Source: Leptothrix sp. (in: b-proteobacteria) (GTDB taxonomy: Bacteria; Pseudomonadota; Gammaproteobacteria; Burkholderiales; Burkholderiaceae_C). Taken from it: a DNA stretch of 64,000 nt. The notes beneath the pieces were generated by a model. That model was not told the DNA's origin and searched no databases. It saw only the letters and a program-made list of their open reading frames with translations. Position 1 is the first letter of the stretch. Every line of letters begins with the position of its first letter. The stretch lies in assembly GCA_013822685.1 (NCBI GenBank), contig PNKV01000002.1:186001-250000 (forward strand), written 5' to 3'. This document shows, piece by piece, positions 25,113 through 34,911 of this stretch. Both the position numbers and the translations under genes were made by a program.

Positions 25113-25559
25113 ATGAGCTTGAAAGACCGGATCACCGAAGACATGAAGAACGCGATGCGTGCCAAAGAGGCCGAGCGCCTGGGCGCCATCCGCATGTTGC
25201 TGGCCGCCATGAAGCAAAAAGAAGTTGACGAGCGCGTCACGCTGGACGACGCCGCCACGGTGGCCATCGTCGACAAGCTCCTGAAGCAGCGCAAGGACTC
25301 GCACCAACAATTCCAGGCCGCTGGCCGGGTCGACCTGGCCGAAAAAGAAGCCTTCGAGATCGGTGTGCTGGAGGCCTACCTGCCTCAGCGCCTGTCGGCC
25401 GACGAGGTGAACGCCGAGGTCAAGGCCATCGTCGACGAATTGGGCGCTTCTGGCCCTGGCGACATGGGTAAAGTCATGGGTGCCGTCAAGCAGCGCCTGG
25501 CGGGCAAGGCCGACATGGGCCTGGTCTCTGCCGCTGTCAAAGCCGCGTTGGCCGGCTGA
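25113..25559 (+). CDS. GatB/YqeY domain protein
   Basis: 148-residue cytosolic protein of the YqeY family, homologous to the tRNA-binding tail of GatB. Typical features are MSLKDRITEDMKNAMRAKEAERLGAIRML, the helix ending in KQRKDSHQQFQAAGR, and the C-terminal DMGKVMGAVKQRLAGKADMGLVSAAVKAAL. Likely interacts with tRNA or amidotransferase substrates; the exact role is unproven. AGGAG stands upstream of the ATG. The rpsU-yqeY order is conserved in proteobacteria (often followed by dnaG, which is absent here). Confidence 0.93.
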   Translation: MSLKDRITEDMKNAMRAKEAERLGAIRMLLAAMKQKEVDERVTLDDAATVAIVDKLLKQRKDSHQQFQAAGRVDLAEKEAFEIGVLEAYLPQRLSADEVNAEVKAIVDELGASGPGDMGKVMGAVKQRLAGKADMGLVSAAVKAALAG

Positions 25560-25582
25560 ACGTTTCAACCAAGGGGAAGATG

Positions 25583-25933
25583 ATGTCCGAGAACCTGCCG
25601 ATCCAAGCTGTGAGCGAAGACGTTTGCGTGGCTCCTCAGTTGACGCCCGAAGCCATGGCCGCCGTGGCGGCTGCTGGTTTCAAGAGCGTGGTCAACAACC
25701 GCCCCGATTTTGAGGGCGGCCCCGACCAACCCACCACCAGCGCCATCGAAGCTGCAGCCAAGGCCGCTGGCCTGGCCTACGCCTACCTGCCGGTGCAGGG
25801 CGGCTACCAGTCGCCTGAGGAAATCGCCCAGGCTGCTGAGCTGCTCAAAACCTTGCCACGTCCCACCTTGATGTTCTGCCGCAGCGGAGCACGCTCTTCA
25901 CGCCTGTTCAGCCAAGCCGTGGCTTTGGGCTAA
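25583..25933 (+). CDS. TIGR01244-type sulfurtransferase / phosphatase (DUF442)
   Basis: 116 residues from the ATG at 25583, chosen over the ATG at 25580 because AAGGGG lies at better spacing. Tyrosine-phosphatase/rhodanese-like fold of the Blh type, with the catalytic loop LMFCRSGARSSRLFS (Cys-X5-Arg pattern). The family is described as sulfurtransferase or beta-lactamase-hydrolase-like phosphatase; its actual reaction is not settled. It stands 14 bases before the TRAP permease genes and could be co-transcribed. Confidence 0.85.
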   Translation: MSENLPIQAVSEDVCVAPQLTPEAMAAVAAAGFKSVVNNRPDFEGGPDQPTTSAIEAAAKAAGLAYAYLPVQGGYQSPEEIAQAAELLKTLPRPTLMFCRSGARSSRLFSQAVALG

Positions 25934-25947
25934 GGGCGCGCCAGGCC

Positions 25948-26490
25948 ATGGGTCCGGTGAGTCATCTTTTCGTTCGAGGGGTCGATGCCCTGTCGGTGCG
26001 CCTGGGCCACCTGGCCGCCTGGATGCTGGCTCTGGCGTGCGCGCTCAGTGCAGGCAATGCGCTGATCCGTTACACCTTCAACCTGGGTTCCAACTCATGG
26101 TTGGAGGCGCAGTGGTACCTGTTTGGCGCCGCCGTGTTCCTGGGGGCGCCAGCGCTGCTCAAGCTGAATGAGCACGTGCGGGTTGACGTGATCTACGGTT
26201 CGCGCGCGCCCCGCACGCGGGCCTGGATCGACCTGCTGGGGCTGCTTCTGGTGTTGTTGCCGGTGTGCATGATCACTGGCTGGCTGTGCATCGACATGGT
26301 CCGCGATTCGTATGTGCAGCAAGAAGTCTCGCCCAGCGCGGGCGGCCTGTTGCGCTGGCCGATCAAGGCCATGATTCCCATGGGTTTTGCGCTGCTGGCT
26401 TTGCAGGCGGTGTCCGAGATCATCAAACGCGTGGGTTACTTGCGCGGTACCTACAACATGGACATCCACTACGAAAGACCTTTGCAGTGA
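25948..26490 (+). CDS. TRAP transporter small permease (DctQ family)
   Basis: 180 residues, four membrane segments: LGHLAAWMLALACALSAGN, WYLFGAAVFLGAPALL, IDLLGLLLVLLPVCMITGWL and AMIPMGFALLALQAVSEII. The family motif WLEAQWYLFGAAVFLGA with LKLNEHVRVDV is present. It pairs with the large permease, whose GTG start overlaps its stop codon (GTGA). Substrate is set by the binding protein at 28061, which resembles the TakP/keto-acid group. Confidence 0.93.
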   Translation: MGPVSHLFVRGVDALSVRLGHLAAWMLALACALSAGNALIRYTFNLGSNSWLEAQWYLFGAAVFLGAPALLKLNEHVRVDVIYGSRAPRTRAWIDLLGLLLVLLPVCMITGWLCIDMVRDSYVQQEVSPSAGGLLRWPIKAMIPMGFALLALQAVSEIIKRVGYLRGTYNMDIHYERPLQ

Positions 26491-28022
26491 TCACTCTGGA
26501 ACACATGGCGCCATTGATGTTTGGCGCGCTGGTGCTGGTCATGCTCTTTGGTTTTCCAGTGGCATTTTCGCTGGCTGGCCTGGGATTGGCCTTTGGCTAT
26601 GGCGCCGTGGCCTTGGGCATCCTGCCGATCGAGTTCATGGGCAACCTGCCTCTGCGCTTGTTTGGCATCGTGTCCAACGAGCTGCTGCTCTCCATCCCGT
26701 TTTTCACCTTCATGGGCGCGGTGCTCGAGCGCTGTGGCCTGGCTGAAGACCTGCTGGAAGGCACCGGGCAATTGTTCGGCCGCCGGCCTGGGGGTTTGGG
26801 TTTTGCCGTGATCATCGTGGGCGCCATCCTGGGCGCCATCACGGGCACGGTGGCTGCCAGCGTCATTGCCATGGGCGTGATCTCCTTGCCGATCATGGTC
26901 CGCTATGGCTACAGCATGCGCTATGCCACTGGCGTGATTGCCGCCTCCGGCACGATCACGCAACTGATCCCACCCTCGCTGGTGCTGGTGGTGCTGGCTG
27001 ACCAGTTGGGCCGTTCCGTGGGCGACATGTACAAGGGTGCCATTGGCCCCTCGATGATGCAGACCGGCATGTTCCTGGCGTACACGGCCCTGCTGGCGGT
27101 CTTCTATCCAAAGCTGGTGCCGCCCTTGCCGGAAGAGGCTCGTCTTCAACGAGGCTGGGGCCTGTGGAAGAAAGTGCTGTGGGGCATGGTGCCCTCGGTC
27201 GTGCTGATTTTCATGGTGCTGGGCACGATCTTCATGGGGTTGGCCACGCCGACTGAAGCGGGCGCTTTGGGCGCACTGGGAGCCATCGTACTGGCCGCAA
27301 TCCACAAGCGCCTGACGGTGAGCTTGTTGTGGCAGGCGATGGACAGCACCATGCGCGTCACGGCCATGGTCATCTTCATCCTGGTGGGCTCCAGCGTGTT
27401 CTCGCTGGTGTTCCAGGGCCTGGACGGCAACCGTTGGGTCGAGGACATGTTGTCGCACCTGCCCGGCGGCCAGTTGGGCTTCCTGATCGCGGTGAACATC
27501 TTCGTGTTCTTCCTGGCGTTCTTCCTCGATTTTTTCGAAATCGCCTTCATCATCATCCCGCTGCTGGCACCGGTGGCCCAGAAGCTGGGCATCGACCTGG
27601 TGTGGTTTGGGGTGCTGCTGTGCGTGAACATGCAGACCAGCTTCATGCACCCGCCGTTTGGCTTCGCGCTGTTCTACCTGCGGGGCATTGCCGACCAGAT
27701 CCACAAAAGCGGCGCGATCCTCAAACCCATCCTGTCGCGCGACATCTACCTGGGCGCCATTCCCTGGGTGGTGATGCAGCTGATGCTGGTGGCGGTGGTG
27801 ATCTTCTGGCCCGAGTCGGTCACTTACTGGCTGGACAAGGAAACCGCGGTCGATGTGGACAACGTCCAGATCGAGATGCCGGCCGACCTGTCGGCCCCTG
27901 TGGACGATGCCGCATCAGCGGCGTCTGAAGGCGGCCTGCCCATGCCCGAAGTGCCACCAGAAGACGACCCCGGCAAGGCCGTGAACGATGCCTTGCAGAA
28001 GTCAGGTGACCAGGCCCCTTGA
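26487..28022 (+). CDS. TRAP transporter large permease (DctM family)
   Basis: 511 residues from GTG 26487 overlapping the DctQ stop; the ATG at 26505 is an alternative. About eleven to twelve membrane segments, with family blocks FGFPVAFSLAGLGLAFG, GTVAASVIAMGVISLPIM, GTITQLIPPSLVLVVLADQ and LDFFEIAFIIIPLLAPVAQ, which form the sodium-coupled elevator domain. The C-terminal 50 residues form an unusual hydrophilic acidic tail (PVDDAASAASEGG...PEVPPEDDPGKA) beyond the last helix. Confidence 0.94.
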   Translation: MITLEHMAPLMFGALVLVMLFGFPVAFSLAGLGLAFGYGAVALGILPIEFMGNLPLRLFGIVSNELLLSIPFFTFMGAVLERCGLAEDLLEGTGQLFGRRPGGLGFAVIIVGAILGAITGTVAASVIAMGVISLPIMVRYGYSMRYATGVIAASGTITQLIPPSLVLVVLADQLGRSVGDMYKGAIGPSMMQTGMFLAYTALLAVFYPKLVPPLPEEARLQRGWGLWKKVLWGMVPSVVLIFMVLGTIFMGLATPTEAGALGALGAIVLAAIHKRLTVSLLWQAMDSTMRVTAMVIFILVGSSVFSLVFQGLDGNRWVEDMLSHLPGGQLGFLIAVNIFVFFLAFFLDFFEIAFIIIPLLAPVAQKLGIDLVWFGVLLCVNMQTSFMHPPFGFALFYLRGIADQIHKSGAILKPILSRDIYLGAIPWVVMQLMLVAVVIFWPESVTYWLDKETAVDVDNVQIEMPADLSAPVDDAASAASEGGLPMPEVPPEDDPGKAVNDALQKSGDQAP

Positions 28023-28039
28023 TGTGAAGCGGCCTGGAC

Positions 28040-28056
28040 AGGCCCGCCTCGGGCCT
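28040..28056. terminator. Hairpin between convergent TRAP genes
   Basis: AGGCCCG-CCT-CGGGCCT, a perfect 7-bp stem in the 38-base gap between the permease and the binding-protein gene. No T tract on either side, so it is only a possible shared terminator. Confidence 0.4.
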
Positions 28057-28060
28057 CAGG

Positions 28061-29143
28061 TCACAGCTTGGCGGCCTGCATGTAGCGGTCGAACGTGGCC
28101 TCGGTGAAGCGGAACCACAGGTTCTGGTCGGCGCGGAACTTGGCGTAGTCGGCGTAGACCTTGGCCCAGTTCTTGTTCTTCGCGTTCAGCTCGCTGTAGA
28201 TTTCCATCGAGGCCTTGAAGGCGCCGTCCATGACGGACTTGGGCATTTGCACCAGTTGCGCCTTGGCAGCAACCAGTTGCTTGAGCGCCAGCGGGTTGGC
28301 GGCATCGTACCTGGCCTGCATCTCGACGTGGGCGTGCGAGGCGGCCGCTTCGATCATGGCCTTGTACTCGGGCGGCAGGGCGTTGAAGGCCTTGTTGTTG
28401 ATGAAGAAGTCCAGCTGCGGGCCACCTTCCCACCAGCCGGGGTAGTGGTAAAACGGCGCCACTTTCTGGAAGCCCAGCTTCTGGTCGTCATAAGGGCCGA
28501 CCCACTCCGCAGCATCGATGGTGCCTTTTTCAAGGGCCTGGTAGATCTCGCCACCTGGCAGGTTCTGGGGGATGGCGCCCATGCGCTCAATGACTTTGCC
28601 GGCAAAGCCGCCAATGCGCATCTTCAGGCCCTTCATGTCTTCCAGGGACTTAATGGGCTTGCGGTACCACCCGCCCATTTGCGCGCCCGTGTTGCCACCG
28701 GGGAAGTTGATGATGTTGTATTGCGCGTAGAACTCGCGCATGAGCTTGAGGCCGTTGCCTTCGTACATCCACGCGCTCATCTGGCGCGAGTTCAGGCCGA
28801 AGGGGATGGCGCTGCCGATGGCAAAGGTTTCGTCCTTGCCGACAAAGTAGTAGGGCGCTGTGTGGGCCATCTCGACCGTGGCGTTCTGCACGCCGTCGAC
28901 CACACCAAAAGCTGGCATCAGCTCGCCAGCCGCGTGCACCGAGATGACGAACTTGCCGCCCGACATCTCGCTGATCTTCTTGGTGAAGACTTCGGCGGCG
29001 CCGTAGATCGTGTCCAGCGACTTGGGGAAGCTGGAGGCCAGGCGCCAGCGCACATTGGGCTCGGCGCGGACGATGGCAGGGGCGGCACCAGCCGCCAGAA
29101 CGCCGGCCAGGCCAGCGCGGTTGATGAAGGAACGACGTTGCAT
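28061..29143 (-). CDS. TRAP transporter periplasmic substrate-binding protein (DctP family, TakP-like)
   Basis: 360 residues with a twin-arginine-like signal (MQRRSFINRAGLAGVL...AAPAIVRA). Mature domain: WRLASSFPKSLDTIYGAAEVF, GKFVISVHAAGELMPAFGVVDGVQNATVEMAHTAPYYF and LKMRIGGFAGKVIERMGAIPQNLPGGEIYQALEKG; the MRIGG arginine binds the ligand carboxylate in this family. TakP-group members bind 2-oxo acids as dimers. A strong AAGGAGA precedes the start. The gene faces the two permease genes instead of leading them. Confidence 0.93.
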   Translation of the reverse strand: MQRRSFINRAGLAGVLAAGAAPAIVRAEPNVRWRLASSFPKSLDTIYGAAEVFTKKISEMSGGKFVISVHAAGELMPAFGVVDGVQNATVEMAHTAPYYFVGKDETFAIGSAIPFGLNSRQMSAWMYEGNGLKLMREFYAQYNIINFPGGNTGAQMGGWYRKPIKSLEDMKGLKMRIGGFAGKVIERMGAIPQNLPGGEIYQALEKGTIDAAEWVGPYDDQKLGFQKVAPFYHYPGWWEGGPQLDFFINNKAFNALPPEYKAMIEAAASHAHVEMQARYDAANPLALKQLVAAKAQLVQMPKSVMDGAFKASMEIYSELNAKNKNWAKVYADYAKFRADQNLWFRFTEATFDRYMQAAKL

Positions 29144-29277
29144 GGCGGGTCTCCTTGGAATGGTCCGAAGTTCAAGCGGGGGCTTGATTCGGACATTCTA
29201 GGAGCGCCGGGAGCATTGGTGGCACTGGGACAAGCGCGGGCTTTCCCGCGTTGCCCGCCTGCGTCAATTTGCCGTGT

Positions 29278-30687
29278 TCAATGCCCGGCGATCTTCATCT
29301 TCTCGATGAGGATGGAGCCCACGGTCTTGCTGCCGTAGGTGTACTCGTCGGCGCCCACGGCCACGATCTGCTTGAACATCTCGCCAAGGTGGCCCGCGAT
29401 GGTGATTTCCTCGACCGGGAAGGCGATTTTGCCGTTCTCGACCCAGTAGCCGGCCGCACCGCGCGAGTAATCACCCGTCACGTAATTCACGCCCTGGCCC
29501 ATGAGCTCGGTCACGAAGAGGCCCCGGTGCAGCTTCTTGAGCATGGCCTTGAGGTTGTCCTTGGGGTCGGTCAACTTGCTTTGCAGGATCAGATTTTGCG
29601 AGCCGCCAGCGTGGCCGGTGGTTTTCATCCCCAGCTTGCGGGCCGAGTAGCTCGACAGGAAATAGCTTTGCACCACGCCGTTCTTGAGCACATGGTGTTT
29701 GCGCGTCAGCACGCCTTCGTCGTCGAACGGGGCGCTGCCTTTGCCTTTGAGGATGTGGGGATCCTCCAGGATGTTGATGTGCTTGGGCAGCACTTGCGTG
29801 CCCAGGCTGTCCAGCAAAAAGGTGGATTTGCGGTACAGCGCGCCGCCACTGGTGGCTTGCACGTAAGCGCCCAACAGACCGGCGGCCAGGGGAGATTCGA
29901 ACAGCACCGGCACTTCACAGGTAGCGATCTTGCGGGACTTCAAGCGGGCCAGGGCGCGCTCGGCGGCATAACGGCCGATGACTTCGGGGCGGGCCAGGTC
30001 GCGGGCATCGCGCTCTGACGAATACCAGAAATCGCGCTGCATGTCGTTGCCGCGGCCGGCGATGGGAGACACCGACAACGAGTGGCGCGAGCTGGCGTAA
30101 CCACCGCGGAAACCGCGCGTGTTGCCGGCCAGGAAGTGAGATTGCTGGGCCGACACGCCACCACCTTCGGAGTTGGTGATGCGCGGGTCCACCGTCAAGG
30201 CGGCATCTTCGCAGCGGCGGGCCAGTTCGGCGGCCTGAGCGGCGTCGATGGACCAGGGGTGGAACAGGTCCAGATCGCGCTTGGCGGCTCTGCCCATGGC
30301 CAGGTCTTCGGCATCGGGCAGGCCGGCGGCCGGGTCTTCGGCGGTGAAGCGGGCGATGTCGTAGGCGGCGCGAACGGTTTGCTCCAGCGCGGCGGGCGAG
30401 AAATCAGAGGTGCTGGCATTGCCCCGGCGTTGGCCCAGGTACACCGAGATGCCGATGGACTTGTCGCGGTTGCGCTCAACGTTTTCAAGTTTGCCCTTGC
30501 GCACCGACACCGACAGGCCCATGCCTTCGGAGACCTCGGCGGCGGCGTCGGAGGCCCCCAGCTTCTGGGCCAGGCTCAAGGCGTCTTCGATCAATTGCTG
30601 GAACTGATCGCGCGAGTAAGCAAAGCCGGACAAGTCGGGCTGCTTGGCGTTGGAAGAAGAGGACTTGGAGGATTTGTTGGCGGCCAT
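29278..30687 (-). CDS. pmbA: Metalloprotease PmbA (TldE)
   Basis: 469 residues, cytosolic, forms with TldD a zinc protease that processes peptides such as microcin B17 precursor and antitoxins. Family blocks: GLSVSVRKGKLENVERNRDKSIGISVYLG, RRCEDAALTVDPRITNSEGGGVS, GRGNDMQRDFWYSSERDARDL and the C-terminal GQGVNYVTGDYSRGAAGYWVENG. TldE lacks the zinc-binding motif of TldD, in agreement with what is seen. Divergent from darP with a 50-base gap, the same neighbourhood as in many proteobacteria. Confidence 0.96.
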   Translation of the reverse strand: MAANKSSKSSSSNAKQPDLSGFAYSRDQFQQLIEDALSLAQKLGASDAAAEVSEGMGLSVSVRKGKLENVERNRDKSIGISVYLGQRRGNASTSDFSPAALEQTVRAAYDIARFTAEDPAAGLPDAEDLAMGRAAKRDLDLFHPWSIDAAQAAELARRCEDAALTVDPRITNSEGGGVSAQQSHFLAGNTRGFRGGYASSRHSLSVSPIAGRGNDMQRDFWYSSERDARDLARPEVIGRYAAERALARLKSRKIATCEVPVLFESPLAAGLLGAYVQATSGGALYRKSTFLLDSLGTQVLPKHINILEDPHILKGKGSAPFDDEGVLTRKHHVLKNGVVQSYFLSSYSARKLGMKTTGHAGGSQNLILQSKLTDPKDNLKAMLKKLHRGLFVTELMGQGVNYVTGDYSRGAAGYWVENGKIAFPVEEITIAGHLGEMFKQIVAVGADEYTYGSKTVGSILIEKMKIAGH

Positions 30688-30737
30688 GTATGCGGTTCGC
30701 GACGGTGAGGGGTGTGACCTCGTATCATAGCGACCAC

Positions 30738-31334
30738 ATGAATCAAGATCAGTTTCCCCCCTCAGACGACGACGAAGTCGACGAAAACGGCTACCGTCGG
30801 CCGAGCAAATCGCAGCGCAAACGGGACAGTCACGACCTGCAGGCCCTGGGCGAAGCCCTGGTGACCATGCCGAAAGACCGTCTGGCAGACATCGACCTGC
30901 CTGAATCCCTGAGCGATGCGGTCGATGACTACAAGCGCACCAAGTCCTTCGAGGGCAAGCGCCGCCAGATGCAGTACATCGGCAAGCTGCTGCGCGGTGT
31001 CGATCCCGAACCTATCAAGGAGGCCGTGGCCTCGTTCCAGTTGGGGCATGCGCGCAATGCGCTGGCCCTGCATGACGCCGAACGCTGGCGTGCCGAACTG
31101 GTGGCCGACGACAACGCCTTGACGCGCTGGGTGGCCGAGTACCCGCAATCGGACGTGCAGAAGATGCGTGCCCTGATCCGCAATGCCCGCAAGGATTTTG
31201 CTGCTGCCCCTGAAAACCGCAGCGGGCGCGGTTTCCGCGAGTTGTTCCAGCACATCAAGCAAACCCTGGAAGGCGCAGGGCGCACAGAGGGTGATGGCGA
31301 TGATTTGCTGGACGAGGGCGAAGGCGAGGATTGA
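30738..31334 (+). CDS. darP: Dual-action ribosomal maturation protein DarP (YjgA/DUF615)
   Basis: 198 residues from the ATG at 30738. Acidic start (DDDEVDENGYRRPSKSQRKRDSHDLQALGE), helical body with PKDRLADIDLPESLSDAV, RRQMQYIGKLLRGVDPE and a terminal QSDVQKMRALIRNARKD region. DarP acts in late 50S assembly, helping the peptidyl-transferase centre to mature. It precedes mogA by 3 bases. Confidence 0.95.
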   Translation: MNQDQFPPSDDDEVDENGYRRPSKSQRKRDSHDLQALGEALVTMPKDRLADIDLPESLSDAVDDYKRTKSFEGKRRQMQYIGKLLRGVDPEPIKEAVASFQLGHARNALALHDAERWRAELVADDNALTRWVAEYPQSDVQKMRALIRNARKDFAAAPENRSGRGFRELFQHIKQTLEGAGRTEGDGDDLLDEGEGED

Positions 31335-31337
31335 CGC

Positions 31338-31952
31338 GTGAGCGATTTGACTCCCACCCCGCTGGATGAGGTTCGCATCGGCGTGGTATCGATCTCTGAT
31401 CGGGCCAGCTCGGGCGTTTACGTGGACAAGGGCTTGCCGGCCTTGCAAGACTGGCTGGGGCGCGCCGTGTGCAATCCGATCACCTGGGTGCCCCGCTTGA
31501 TCCCCGATGAGCGCGAGGGCATCGCCGCCGCGCTGCGCGATCTGGTGGACGTGCAGGGTTGCCATCTGGTGTTGACCACGGGCGGCACCGGCCCTGCGCC
31601 ACGCGACGTGACGCCCGAAGCCACGCTGGACGTGGCCGACAAGGAGATGCCGGGGTTTGGCGAGCAAATGCGCCAGATCAGCCTGCGCTTTGTGCCCACC
31701 GCGATCTTGTCGCGGCAAACAGCGGTGATCCGCAAGCAGGCCTTGATCCTGAACCTGCCGGGGCAGCCCAAGTCCATCGCTGAAACGCTGGAAGGGGTGC
31801 GCGATGTCGAGGGCCGCTCTGTGGTGCCCGGCATTTTCGCGGCGGTGCCTTATTGCATTGACCTGATTGGCGGGCCCTACATCGAGACCGACGCCCAGGT
31901 GTGCGCGGCTTTCAGGCCCAAGTCAGCACAGCGAACCGTGCTGACGACCTGA
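31338..31952 (+). CDS. mogA: Molybdopterin adenylyltransferase
   Basis: 204 residues from GTG 31338. Adenylates molybdopterin before molybdenum insertion. The MoCF_biosynth domain shows RIGVVSISDRASSGVYVD, LVLTTGGTGPAPRDVTPEA and a PGQPKSIAETLEGV block. It supports molybdoenzymes such as NasA at 8715. Convergent with the DUF805 gene after a 15-base gap. Confidence 0.94.
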   Translation: MSDLTPTPLDEVRIGVVSISDRASSGVYVDKGLPALQDWLGRAVCNPITWVPRLIPDEREGIAAALRDLVDVQGCHLVLTTGGTGPAPRDVTPEATLDVADKEMPGFGEQMRQISLRFVPTAILSRQTAVIRKQALILNLPGQPKSIAETLEGVRDVEGRSVVPGIFAAVPYCIDLIGGPYIETDAQVCAAFRPKSAQRTVLTT

Positions 31953-31967
31953 GCCTTTCACCTTAAG

Positions 31968-32507
31968 TCAGGGGGCTGATTGCTGCTGAAGCTGTGCGGC
32001 TTTCGCGCGCTGAACATAATCTTGATAAGCGGGCAATGCAAGTGCCGCCAGTATCCCGATCACCAGGGGCGTGAACGACAGCAATTTTACGCTGGTGGTG
32101 TTGGGCGGTGGTGGCGCACCGAAGCGGTTTTCGCCAGGCGTGCCCGCCTTGAACATCCACACCAGCGCTGCAAAGGGGATGAGTGCGAGCAAGGCTGTCC
32201 AGCCTGACCATCCCATGTCATGCGTGCGCTGGATCAACATGATGATCGAGAACACGAAATAGGGGACCAGTGCGACAAAGCCCACGAAGGCCGCCGCCTT
32301 TGGGAAGCCCAGCGCGCCGGCCATGCCGCCCAGGAGGGCCGCGGCGGCAATCGTCAGCAGGTAACCGCCCATCAAATACCCGAGGTACTGCAAGCGGCTG
32401 ACACGCCCCTGTCGAGACCAAAACTTAACTGGCTGGTAGCTCGTCGACGAGCTTCGAACATCGGCCACATCGGCACTGGGTGGTTGGTAGGGATTGGCAA
32501 CACTCAT
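31968..32507 (-). CDS. DUF805 membrane protein with pilin-like C-terminal helix
   Basis: 179 residues from the ATG at 32507, preferred over the ATG at 32510 because AAGGAGG lies 6 bases before it. A Pro-rich cytosolic start (NPYQPPSADVAD) leads to four hydrophobic segments of a DUF805 domain (FWSRQGRVSRLQYLGYLM, IQRTHDMGWSGWTALLALIPFAALVW). After a short PPPPNTTS linker a last helix reads LVIGILAALALPAYQDYVQRAK, closely like the N-terminal helix of type IV pilins, but without a prepilin cleavage site. Function unknown. Confidence 0.85.
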   Translation of the reverse strand: MSVANPYQPPSADVADVRSSSTSYQPVKFWSRQGRVSRLQYLGYLMGGYLLTIAAAALLGGMAGALGFPKAAAFVGFVALVPYFVFSIIMLIQRTHDMGWSGWTALLALIPFAALVWMFKAGTPGENRFGAPPPPNTTSVKLLSFTPLVIGILAALALPAYQDYVQRAKAAQLQQQSAP

Positions 32508-32531
32508 CATCGTCCTCCTTGGGGTTGAAAA

Positions 32532-33890
32532 TCAAAGCAAACCTGAGCGCTTGACGGCGTGGTAACGGTTGACCAGGGCAACGGCCAGTTGGCCGGGCTC
32601 CACGTCCACCGACAAGGCATCCAGGCCAACGACCCGGCGGAACGCATCGCGCCGGGCTTGCTCGAACAAGTGGGCGCCGGCCACCTCGATGGCCTGGCGG
32701 GGGCGCTCAATGGCTTGCTCGGTCACCTCACGCAGCACCCGCTCGCGCAGGCTGGCCACGAGCACCAGGTGGCGTGCGCGCAGCAGCTTCAGCGCGGGCT
32801 GCAGCTCGGCCGAGTCCTCGTCCCTGAAATTGGTCAACAGCACGACCAGCGCACGCTTGTGCTGCACGCGCAGCAAGTCCTGGGCGGCCATCAGGTAGTC
32901 AGAGTGGGTGGCATCGGGTTCGATGTCGTGCAGCCGGGCCATCAAGGCGTTGAGGGTGGACGAGCCCTTGCGCGGTGCAAAGTGCCGTTGCTGGCCGGGG
33001 GCCGTGCCAAAGGTCATGGCCCCGACCTCGTCGCCGTCTTTCAAGGCCACGTAGCTCATCAGCATCAGGGCGTTCAGGGCTTGGTCAAAATGGCTGCCAT
33101 CGGCGCTGACCACGCCTTCGTCAGCCCGCATGCGGCGCCCGCAATCCAGCAGGAAGATGACGGATTGATCGCGCTCATCCTGGAACTCGCGCACGATGGG
33201 CCGGCCATGGCGCATGGTGGCCTTCCAGTCGATGTGGCGAATGGGGTCACCTACCTTGTAGTCTGTCAATTGCTTGAAATCGGTGCCCATGCCGCGCTGG
33301 GCATAGCTCTTGATGCCGATTTGCGCCAGACGACGGTCGCCAGCCAGCCACGCGTAGCCCGCGACGGCCGCGAAGTTGGGGTAGACGTGCAGGCTTTCCG
33401 CTTGCCCGAGTTGGCGCAGGGTTTCGAAGCTGCCGCCCAAGGTTTGCATGCGCACCTGGGTGGCGCCGAAATGCACGATGCCGCGTTGGCGGGGCGTGAC
33501 GGTGTAGAGCACATCAACCCGGCTGCCCGCGGGCACGTTCACGGTCTGCGGCAGGCCTTGGAACTCCAACTTGGGGTCAACCTCGTCGAACAGGGCCACT
33601 TGCCATGCTCTGCTGCCTTCGTTGATCACCGTGAGGCTGAGCACGCGCTGAACGCCCAGGGCCAAGGCGTGGGGCACGGTGCGTTCGATGCGCAAGGGCG
33701 ACTGGCGCCAGGCTTGCTCGCTGCGCCAAAGATCCAGGCCAGCCCAGGCGATGCCCGACATCAGCACCAAACCCGCCACCCATCCCACCGTGGCCAAAGG
33801 CACGCCGGCCACCAGGGCACAGGCGCTGGCCAGGGCGAGTGCCGCCAGCGCGGTGACCGCATGGCGGCTGGGGATCAAGGTCAGGCTCAT
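32532..33890 (-). CDS. DUF58 domain protein of the MoxR cluster
   Basis: 452 residues from the ATG at 33890, 13 bases after the MoxR stop. Two N-terminal membrane helices (ALAALALASACALVAG and GWVAGLVLMSGIAWAGL), a beta-rich region (about 70-190), then the DUF58/von Willebrand-like domain with RQLTDYKVGDPIRHIDWKATMRHGRPIVREFQDERD-type block starting near residue 235. The MIDAS-like motif reads LLDCGRRM instead of the usual D-X-S-X-S. DUF58 proteins work with MoxR ATPases in assembling or activating other proteins. Confidence 0.92.
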   Translation of the reverse strand: MSLTLIPSRHAVTALAALALASACALVAGVPLATVGWVAGLVLMSGIAWAGLDLWRSEQAWRQSPLRIERTVPHALALGVQRVLSLTVINEGSRAWQVALFDEVDPKLEFQGLPQTVNVPAGSRVDVLYTVTPRQRGIVHFGATQVRMQTLGGSFETLRQLGQAESLHVYPNFAAVAGYAWLAGDRRLAQIGIKSYAQRGMGTDFKQLTDYKVGDPIRHIDWKATMRHGRPIVREFQDERDQSVIFLLDCGRRMRADEGVVSADGSHFDQALNALMLMSYVALKDGDEVGAMTFGTAPGQQRHFAPRKGSSTLNALMARLHDIEPDATHSDYLMAAQDLLRVQHKRALVVLLTNFRDEDSAELQPALKLLRARHLVLVASLRERVLREVTEQAIERPRQAIEVAGAHLFEQARRDAFRRVVGLDALSVDVEPGQLAVALVNRYHAVKRSGLL

Positions 33891-33903
33891 CAGGCGGGCC
33901 AAG

Positions 33904-34902
<999 letters not shown>

Positions 34903-34911
34903 GTCGGGTTC

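Noticed and set aside
25583..25933. Sulfurtransferase-like gene as part of the encapsulin sulfur system
   Set aside because: It lies about 22 kb away next to the TRAP genes, and the family may be a phosphatase; no sequence evidence links it to the shell.
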